Assembly (NCBI GenBank): GCA_000181795.3
Contig: CM012953.1
Span: 2,163,826 to 2,227,825 of the forward strand
Reading direction: 5' to 3'
Source: Trichinella spiralis
Lineage: Eukaryota; Nematoda; Enoplea; Trichinellida; Trichinellidae
DNA length: 64,000 bases
In this document: positions 15,101-26,099 of the stretch, piece after piece
Position numbering within the stretch: the stretch's first letter is position 1
Layout of the letters: every line of letters starts with the position of its first letter
Notes under the pieces: model-generated
What the model saw: the letters and a program-made list of their open reading frames with translations, nothing else
Databases searched by the model: none
Told to the model about the DNA's origin: nothing
Program-made: the position numbers and the translations under genes

Positions 15101-18100
15101 AGGTAATAATAATAATTTTTTTCCAACTTTTCCCGCAACTGGCACCGAACTGTACAACACGCCGTTGGCGTGGCATGTTAGACGAAAAATGAGACCAGTG
15201 AAAAAGAGAAATTCAACCAAGTGATCGCTGACGGCTTGCTTGATTCAAGGCAAAATTGAGCAAATTAATAAAAATTGATTTATTTCATTGACTAAATTAT
15301 TATTATTCTTGGGCTTTTTCGAAAAATTTCAACTTCAATCAAATACAGACATAACAAATGAAATTTCCCACATTTCCACGTAACACTCACAACAATAATC
15401 TCTTACCTCTCTCTACAAGTACTTTTCGATAAATAAATCCATGATAAAAATAATAATAATAACAATGAAAAAATAAAAGTAAAATTAAAAATTTGTCACT
15501 TTCTCATGCAAAAAAAAAAATCACTTGCCCTTCATCTACAATTCCATGCTTACTTGAGCAAATATTGGCTCAAATACAACAAAGTCAAAAAGAAATTGAA
15601 AATAAATATTATTGATTCTTTGAAGGGATTATTTTTGAATGAACAATAATAATAATATCAGACAAAAAATTACTTCCGTTGAAAATGTTTGCTTTCTTTC
15701 AAGTGGATAAAAATAAATATCATAAAAAAAAAGAGAGTTGTTGTACGTGCGAGCAAAGTTTGGGCAAGGTCGAAAAGCGGAAATGCTTTTGACCATCGAT
15801 CACTTTTGTGTAGCCGTTGTCCATCAGCAGTGCCTTGACCTCACCGGTTGGAAGAGAGACTTGAAATATGTGCACAGTTGAAGCAACAGTTCGATCCCTC
15901 TTGATTACAACAAATACAAGTCAGTACACATACATACACACACGATCAACTAAGAGAATAGATTTTATCCGTATCGTGCGCACGAAAGATGCACATTAAG
16001 ACCACGATTACATAGATGATTGTAGTACATAGAGAGATGGCAAATTTTTACAATTTTTCATGGTCGCCCGCCGAATACAACTTCCGTCATGTGTCGTCAG
16101 TATGCTGTTCACGTAGAACAACAATACGACCTTGAAAAACACCCATACGCATCAATACATCTCTTGAGAGTTATACAAAAGCGTTGGGCCAGAAATTGAC
16201 ATTGAACGCACCTATTTTTAAACGTCAACCCAAGCAATAGGAAGCTCACAAACAATTCTGTCGTCTAAGCAGAATCCTACTGAACAACCAACCAACCAAC
16301 CAGCCAACATACACACACACAAGATTAGGATATTGGTATTTTTCATCTTTTCCTTTTGTTCTTGTATTGATCTATTAATCGAGTCAGTGTTTTTGTTCAA
16401 TCTACTAAACACTGAGGAGCTAGCTAAAGGCATAATTCCCCCTCTGTCTGATCATTTTGAAAATGTCCACTTTTGAACAAAAATTGTTGTTCCTGTTGTA
16501 GCATGATTTCCTTTTTTACACTTGCATGAGAAGTATAGAACAACAAACATAATTAATACAAAATATGATGCATATATATATATATATATATATATTGTAG
16601 TTTTCATCGTGTCCGTGATTTAGATTAAATTGAACAAAGAAGAGAAAAACGTAAAAATGATCGTACAATTCTACTACACCTATTGCACTGTGGTAGTAGT
16701 GTTGGTGTTGCTCAGCCGTGCAGCGGATGCTTATTGTCCCACAGACGAGCAAGTGCTAGCATTGTGCTCGTGCCAGTCGAGCTCGGATGGAATTGTGCTC
16801 GACTGTTCCAACGGGGACGGTTTGCGGACGATCGACATCCTGCGTCACAACCATGCCAAACTTGGTCTACTTCTAGAATTGAAAATGCGCAACTGCTCAA
16901 TTGTCGAACTTGGCGAACGCATCTTTCACGGTCTGTATGTGAAAAAGTTGGATCTGGCGGAAAATTCGATCGAACAGATCGACATCAACGCGTTCGACGG
17001 TCTGAAGAATATTTTGCAAAGTTTGTCGCTGAAAAACAACAGCCTGCGTGAAATTCCCAACAAAGCGTTGAATAACATGGAAGCGCTACTGCAGCTCGAC
17101 TTATCCAACAATCGAATCGACAATATCGACGACAATGAACAGTTGATCAATTTGCCAAAGTTGGCCGATTTGAATTTGGCCAACAATCGTATCTGCGCCG
17201 TCCACAAAGACGCTTTCGACGTGGTCAAGCACAGCTTGCAGACGTTGAATTTGGCAAGCAACTGTTTGGACGAAGTGCCGGCGTCGGCGATAAGGGGTTT
17301 CAAAAATTTGCTCGCCTTGCATTTGCAACGGAACCGTCTGACCACGTTGAAGCCGTTGCAATTTGTCAATTTGCCCTATTTGAATCTGCTCAACTTGGCC
17401 CACAACCAAATCCACACCGTCTACAAGCAGGCATTTGTCAACGTACCGGCTATACGTTTCCTCTACTTGAGCGACAATGCGTTCACTCAACTCCAACCGT
17501 ACATGTTTTCGACGTTTGAAAATTTAGAATTGCTCGATTTGACCAACAATCGTATCCGCGTTTTGCCTGGCCATGCGTTTTCCTCAATGCCCAAACTGAC
17601 TCAACTGTACTTGGCTGAAAATCAAATGGAACGCATCGAACCTTTGGCATTCGAAAACAGCAGCCTAGTCATACTGATGTTGGCGAACAACAATCTCACC
17701 GAAATCACCGGCGATACACTTCAAGGTCTCGACTTTTTGCAACAGTGCAGTTTGAAATACAACCAGGTAAAAAAGAAATGTGTTAACCCCCCCCCCCACT
17801 TACATGTGTACAAATTTTATACACGCTTGTGTCTGTCAATGTTTACCGGATTTTAATTGTCTTTCTTCTTGTTCTCATCAAACAGATATCCAAAATTGCA
17901 TACAACGCATTCCATCCCGTCCCTGGTTTGGTTGTTCTCGATTTGTCGCACAACAAGCTCAACACGTTGCCAGATTCGGCATTTTTCACACAGCTGAATC
18001 TATTTTTGCTCGATTTGTCCAACAACAACCTCTCACGAATCCCATGGGAAGCGTTCAACAAACGTACTGTAACTATCATGCTCCAAGGTAAAAAAACAAA

Positions 18101-21100
18101 ATGTTTTTTCTTTAATTTTCATTTTAAAATAATAATAATTTTTATTTCACATTATATTCAGAAAATCCCCTCGTCTGCACTGAACGTATTCAAATGATCG
18201 AAAACAACATGGGTATTTTCATACCAAACTCTGCCGATGAAGTTTGCAAAAAGGGTAAGTATTTTTTTCCCCATTCATTGGATGATAATTCAAACAATGA
18301 TAATATTCGCAAAATTCACATATGTTTTTATCAGATGACATGAACACAACAACCGTAATGCAAACAACAACGACTGATCAAGCAGAGAATGTAAAACTAG
18401 TAGAAAGCCAGGCTGAGTCAAAGATACAAGACAATTATGCTTCAAGTTCATTCGGTGATTCTAAACCGCCCGTACAGACCACGACGACAACTGTTCCAAT
18501 GACCAAAAGCAATGTCAAAATAGTGGAAACAATACCACCTGGTATAATTATAAAAGAACTACGCGCAACTACTACTACTACTACTACTACCACTGAACCA
18601 CAACAACAATCTGAAAATGATAAAACTATCACTACAGAAGAATCGAGAACAATTTATCCGGTGCCGATTCCATTTCTCAGCAAAGCGCCCGACATGCATC
18701 AAGCGTACGCGGTTGATACGGATCTTGTAATGGCGAATACGGAGCAACCCAATTTTGCAATGTTCACCGGTCTGCCGGACAGTATCATCACCGCACTGCC
18801 AGTTTGGACAGATCCTCCGAATTACAGAAAACCGTCTCCGACCAAGCTGAAAACCCAAATGCCAGCCAACAGTGCGTCGAAACAGAACTTTGAACAAGCC
18901 GTGCCGGTGGTCAACGCGGGCGTACAAGAGGACGACGACGACGACGGCGGCTTGCCGTCCGACGCGATGAGCAATTTCAGTCAAAGCGCCAAAACTACTG
19001 CCGCGGTCTGCGTTGGAGTCGTCGCGTCGGTGACCATACTCGTCGTTGCCGTGTTGTATTTGGTGAAACGTCGAAATCGCCTGCACGCCAGATCCGTATC
19101 CGGCGACAGTCGCACTTCAGCTTACGTAGCGGCTCACACGATCGGATACAACCGATATCCGGGTATGGTCAGCACGACGCCGAACGCGTACGCGACGGAT
19201 GCCATCACGCCCTGCAGGCCATCCAGACAACGCGACATTACCACTTACAGCAGAAACAATCAAAACTGGCTCTACGATCCCGTCTGCTATTCGAATTCTA
19301 GCGTCTACTACAACAAATGACGTTCCAAAAGTGACAAAATGGTAAATGCGAAACGGGTACCGTCTGAAAGTTTAAAATGAAAATTCAACGACGGCCCAAC
19401 AGCCATCACATTCAATAGCAACCAACAATTAGCCTCTTTTCACACGAACTTAGGCCTTTTAGTTGATTTTGATTTTTTTTGCTTTGCTCTTTTTCATGTG
19501 CAATTTCAACATAAGCTGAAATGAAATGCTACAATTTGAAAATCATTTCTATTCATCATCATCATCATCATCATCATCTTGGAACTAAATAAAACTTTCA
19601 AAAATCTGATGGTGTTTTTCACATGTTAAAAATTTTGGTAAACAAATTTCGTTGTAAAAAATAAAAAATGGGTAAAATAGAGCTTTCTGTACAATTTTGA
19701 AACAACAGTTCAATTCAAATTTTACTTTGAGACATTTGGAAAAATACATTTCAACATTAAAGTATCATCAAATAATTATTTATTAGTTTTTGAAAAAGTC
19801 GTGAAAATCACAAGTCGACGTGAACATAAAAATAATTAAATTAATGAACAATGCAAACTATAATCAATAATCGTCCATGTATGTAAAAGTACGCTTCTAC
19901 AGTAAGATGGAATAAAAGAAAAAAAAGGTTCATTCGCATACATCAGAATACAAGTGAAAAAAAAGAATTACTAGCCATAATAGAAATGCTAAAATTTCAA
20001 CTAAATTGCCAGAAATGTAAATTTTGGTGCGTGAAAAATAAACTGTTTATAAAATTGAAGCAAAAAGAGAAAAAAAAGATACATCTGAAATTTCACTACA
20101 CCAAATACGAAAAATAACATCACCGAAAAAAATGAAATATTCTATTGATAAAATAAAAACATAATAATAAATAATTAAAAAATTTTTTCTCATATCCCAC
20201 AGTTGGAATATTTTTTGTTTGTATAAAATTTACAACTGATTGCCGATGAGAAAGTGACAAATGGTTTTTACTAAGAAAAGAAAAGAAAATATTCAAATGA
20301 CAGAAACAGAATTTGACGGTAATTTCTTCAAACGTGATGAAGTTGTTTTAAATTCATTGACATCATCGTCGATTGTAACGGTATCGAAGATGAATGACCC
20401 AGAAGAAATCGTTCAACAAGGAAAATGACACCGCCCGAAAAAAATCCTTTCCCCATATTTTTCTACTTACGGTTGGTTCATTATAGCACGTGAAATGAAT
20501 GCCCTTTTACATATTTACTTCTTTGGGTTATTATCATTTTTACTTTTTGTTTTCTGCAAGAAAACAAGTTTACAACATTCTTCCAAAAAAGCCGCCAATT
20601 GAGTGAACAAAAAGATAAAAAAAACTAATATTCACATTTATAATTTTTTTTGAAAAAGTTTTCACAATTATGTCCATATTTTTTGAATAAATACAACATT
20701 CACATCAGTTAGATTTTTCCGTTTTTGCTTGATAAGCATATTTTCCATTTTCTTGTTATTTGTTCTGTTTATTCAAATTTCCAAATCTGCAACTTGTCCC
20801 CTCCCCTTCCCCCTCCTCCTCCTCCTTTGTTTGAGTATACCGTTGACTGACCGATGATAATAATTATCAAATTCCACTGGACTTTAATAATACACAATGG
20901 ACTGAAAAATCACAGAATAAGTGTGAATGAAATGAAAATCAGTCAGCAGCTGGGAACAATAGCAATTTTTCTTTTCGAATAAAAAACGAAATTTTTCCAG
21001 ATACAGATGGAGAGGTAGGTAGGTATGATGCTTGGCCGTTGTGTGTCAAGGCCGTTTAGGCGGGTATCTTAAGACTGGCAGCAGAAGGGCCAGTGAAACG

Positions 21101-24100
21101 GGGTGAAGGGTAAAGTTCGGCGCAGAGGTCAACAAAGTTCCAATAACATTGGATTACAATGCCGAAAAGAAAGACTGCACACCGTTGCATTGGCATAGAA
21201 CAGCAGCAGCAGTAGCGGCAGCTGTGAGAAAACACAACAACAATCCCCTTCTTTCTCACTTTACAAACAAGTAGTGAAATTTACATATAAATATTTTTTG
21301 GGGGAAAAAACATTCCATTTTCCCATTTGTTCTCGCTCGTCTGTTTTGTTTTCTGGCTGATAATTTAGAATAACAACAATATATTTATCATTTCCTTCCC
21401 TTTTCACAATTCTCTGCAAAACAACAGATATGAGCATCGTCGGATCGTGGTCGTGGTCGTTGGCTCAATTCAGCTTTCTGTTGCTGTCAGTTGGTCAAAT
21501 TCTGCAATTGACCGACGCTTTTTGTCCGGACGTGTTCAAAGAGAACAACGCGTGCACATGCCTCTCCTACCTCGACGGCGCGGTTATCCGCTGCAAAGGT
21601 CCAGAAGCGCCTTACGTTATTGAAAAACTGAAAACTGAAACGGTCGTCATTCGAGAATTGGCCATCGAAGATGCCGACATCATCGAAGTATGTGCAACCT
21701 TTTCAAGCTCAATTTATTACATTCAGTTTAACTGACTCGCTTTGGAACAAGCGACCAAATATGAATGAATATTAAAAAAAAAAATTTAATCCCCCTCCCC
21801 ATTTGCAGATTGGACCGCGCGCTTTTCGAAACATGAAAATCAGCAGTCTGATTTTGGACAACAATCGCATTCGAGCGTTGCACAAGGACGCGTTCGTCGG
21901 CTTGGAACAGTCGCTGGTGTCGCTGAGCGTGGCTCACAACAAGCTGACCGAAATCCCGACCGACGCGTTGGCCAATTTGCAAACTTTGCAAGTTCTGAAT
22001 TTGAAGTGCAACAACATCGGCAACATCTACACGTCGGCTTTGCACAACTTGAGCAGCTTGATCGAATTGAACTTGGCCTGCAATCAGATTTGCAAAATCG
22101 CCGGCTCGGCTTTCGAGCCGATCAAAACCACCCTGCAGAGTCTAATATTGGACGACAACTGCTTGCGCGAAGTGCCGGCCGAAGCGTTGAGAAATTTCAA
22201 CAACCTGCTCGCTTTGCATTTGCAGAACAACAACATCGAAACTATCGAAAAACTCCAACTGATGAACATGGTCAGCTTGCTGATGGTGCGCCTGTCGTAC
22301 AACAAGATCAAAAGCGTCGACCGGTACGGCTTCAACAACATACCCCACTTGCGCTATTTGTTCCTCGACCACAACGAGCTGGCCGTACTGGAGCCGAACG
22401 TGCTCCAACAATTCCAATTTCTCGAAATTGCCGACCTCAGCTACAACAGCATTGCCGAAATCCCGGCCGGCGCTTTCCAACGTCTCGAACACTTGCTCCA
22501 GCTCAATTTGGAAGGCAACGCCATACGCGACATCGCCCCGAACGCGTTCGCCCAAACCCCTCTACTTTTGCTGCTGCTCGGCCAGAACTGTTTGACCGGA
22601 ATTGGAACCCAAGTTTTCACCGGCGTGCCGTTTCTAAGGCAAATTTCCCTAGCCCACAACAACATCAAAAATTTGGAACCGTTCGCCTTTGCCGCCATGC
22701 CCAATTTGCAGTTGCTCGATTTGTCGAACAACAAATTGGATTCGATCTTTCCGGCAACGTTGACACCCAACTTTGCCTCCACAGTTATCTTATCAGGTTG
22801 ACGAAAACAAATATCCACATATATATATATATATTTATTTAAATCAATTTCTTTTTAGAAAATCCACTAGTCTGCGGACCAAACGGTTATCACGTCATCA
22901 AAGGGGGTTCACCGATATTATTGCTCAACGAACCCAATCACATATGCAGCATGTACAATCGCACAAGACCCGACAAATGTCCAACAAGGTTCTTACTTTT
23001 TACCCAAATCAATTATTACAAATTTCCAATTTTAGAAAGCCAAAACCTCCACCGTTACCTTGTTGCAGTAGACCAGAAAAACATAGTGACGAAAGTATAT
23101 TTTAAAAGAAAACATTAAAAAAAAGAAACAACCTAATAATATCTCTTGTTTCAGGTGGTGAAATCAGCGTTTCTCCAACGGTACAACTGACAACACCAAA
23201 TCTCATTAGTGAAATCACAACCACCACAATCCCAACCAGCACTACCGCCAGCCCTGCAGTGACCGTCAGCATCACTATCCCCAGCACCGCGCAACCATTG
23301 CAGCACAAAGAAGCGAGCATGACTACTTCGATCACGGCATCGCCGTTCGAACAAATGGCAGCCGAAAGAGAACTGCCCAGTATTCCACGATTCCAAGCAC
23401 AAGAAAACAAAGTCAACAAACCGAAGACACCAAACATGGCACGATTTTGGAGATTTACCAGACCACCGTCGGAACCACTGACCGCTACCCTGAAGCCGAT
23501 CGTCCAAAGCATGGAAATGGCAAAGAAAGTTTCAAATGAAAACCAACCACAAGAGAAGAACATCACCAGTGAAACTAAAACACTTCCCAACCAAGGTATC
23601 GTAGATGTTGATTTCATTGAACAACAACAACAACAAAATAATATTTCCCTGTTGTACAGTGATGGAATCAAGCACCAATGATACACAGCAACAAAATTCG
23701 ACCGTGCCAATTGGCGTGCAAGCAAAGTCAGATAACATGCCGTTTGTCTCAGAACAACAACCACCACCGCCAGCAGTAGTCTATTCCAACATTCACCGTA
23801 CGTCACCGGTAAAGCAAATCATGCCAGAGAACGCGCGAAATTTTCTACCACCAATCCGGCAAAGACCACCGCCCGAAACGCTGAACACGCAATGGTCCAC
23901 CGAACGTCGACCAGTTCCAACATTCCAAGGTTCGCAGCCATCGTTGCGACAACAGTTCAAGCCGGCCGAACAAAAACCACTGGAACAAGTCGACGTGAAC
24001 AATTTGAACGCCCAGCCAGTGCGACCGATGGATCTGATGGAGATGAACATGCTGGCCGGTGGGCTACAGCCTCGAAGACGCCCGTTTGAAACTGTCAAGC

Positions 24101-26062
24101 AACAAGCGACGACGACACGGGCCGAACAGCCGACCAAAGCCGAACCTGATTCGCCGGATACGTTCAGCTCGAGCGACCCGGCCAACGCCGCCCCGCCGTT
24201 GCCGTTCAGTTCGGAACCATTTTTCGGCGTACAATTCAAGCCGATACTCGATCAACAACCGGCGGTAATTGAAGCTAACAACCAACAACAACTGTACCAA
24301 CCCAGCCCGTTTGTGCAACCAATTCAAACCAACAACAGCTAGGAAGAGAAGAACAACGACAAAACAAAACGCTTGGGTTTAGCGCACCCATGAAACAATA
24401 CGTGTGTCTACTTGCCTTGTACAATAATAATAATAATACTACTAATAATAATATATAGCCCTTGTTTTTTTTTTTTTTGTTTGTTTGTTTTCCCTCTTGG
24501 TTCTCTTGGACATTTCAAAGTCCATAAATATTCGACAGTACGATGAATGAATAAATAAAATTGTAACAACTGTAAAATTGAATTATGCGATAATTTGACA
24601 AATTTCATTTGCGTGCACATAATATTACCGTGTAAACAGTTCGCATTGTGTAAATTGTATAGAATAATAGTAAGACTGTGGACTGGATTGGTCATAATTT
24701 TCAATAAAATAAAAAGAATCCACTTACCTACAGATTGTGCAGACAGTTTTTCATTGTCGTATACAGTCAATGGGCCATTGGGCGGCAAGAGGAGGTACAA
24801 TTCGATGGAAGGTGCTTGAAAGTGAACGAAGCAAACGGCCGGCTCGTAGTCGACAGTGAAACGCAACGTATCCTCGTAGAGCGTCTGCGAGAATCGACTC
24901 ATCTCGTCCATTGCGTATGTGACAAATAAGTACTGGTAATGATCCAGGCAAATTTTCACCGGATCGACCGTATCAGCCAACGAGTACAAGATGTTCTCGT
25001 TGTCGCCCTTCTTGTCCATCATCAGCCAGACGGTGAAGTTGCAGTCGAACATCAGTGGTCTGGCTGTCGGATATTGGCAAGCTTTGCCTTGGAATTCCAA
25101 CCACAACGGTGTGCAGTCGATTCGCCATACGTCGACGGTCGCTTTTTCGACCAGAGTGGACGCGTCTGTTTTACAATCCTTTCCCGCCCGGTTGTTGTGC
25201 AATTTGGGAATCAACCTGCGCACGTGAGTACTGTAAGCTTGACTGTTGGACGGAAGTGAAGCATCCCAGTCGTCGGCTTGTATTGGCATTTCTTGTTCTT
25301 CAATTTCCGTCACCAACTGTTGAAGCTGATGAGAAGTGTCCGAATGGTCGGGCAGGCAGTTGGTCAAACAAATACGCGACGAATACAATACCATCGACGT
25401 TGGAACTTTTTGCAACCAATCCACATCCGGTGCACCCATCAACGGAACAATCACCTACCGGCAAAAAAAATCGAATTCAAATTTGTGAAAAAAAATTTTT
25501 TCCCTTACTCTAGGCATCATCACGTCCATGTAAATATCTTTGTGAAGAGCATTTTTCATCGCTTCGTTAGTATAAGAATCAGAAAACTGAATAATAATAA
25601 TAATGATATTCAAGAATAATTTTAAAAAATTTTTTTTCAAAAAAAACCACTTACCAGAGACTGATTAACTTTTAAAAAAACATAATTAATCCAACGAATC
25701 GTCCTCAAATCCAAAAATACTCGAACAGGATGCAATCGTAAAAAACTGCTACTCGGTGGAACTGAAAAAAAAATATATACATACATATATATTTGGTATA
25801 ATTTTTACTCGATGATAAATAGATAAGGTGAAAGTTTTCGTGCCTGGATAATGGGCCCGTTCTTTGGTGTAAAAGTCCGTCAATTCGACGTGCAACGTCG
25901 GCGTGTCGGATGGAAGCTTCATCACCGCACGATCGGTGGAGAGGAATTTTTCCGTTTTGTGTTTGCTGGACGACGGATCTGTGACGCAAAAGATGAAAAT
26001 ATCTTGCAACCGAAAAACGCATACCAGTGACATCAGATCAGAGAAAATATTATCACAATCTA

Positions 26063-26099
<37 letters not shown>

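Larger units (their letters stand above)
2193..24727 (-). other. Giant BLTP3 intron hosting four antisense genes
   Basis: On the minus strand the exon before it ends with a single G followed by gtaagt (donor at 24727). The exon after it begins AACTG behind a ttttcag acceptor. The joined codon GAA keeps the frame open. Upstream exons match the N-terminal two thirds of BLTP3 and downstream exons match the C-terminal part, so both sides belong to one gene. Everything else recognisable in the interval is the plus-strand LRR array. Confidence 0.8.

Noticed and set aside
22006-22842. 278-codon plus-strand frame overlapping LRR-4
   Set aside because: It is the +1 frame of the LRR-4 exon and is rich in Arg/Gln/His, as expected from shifted LRR codons.
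23102-23806. Cys/Val-rich 234-codon minus-strand frame
   Set aside because: Complement of the Thr/Gln-rich LRR-4 tail; the apparent membrane-protein composition comes from reversing CAA/ACA codons.
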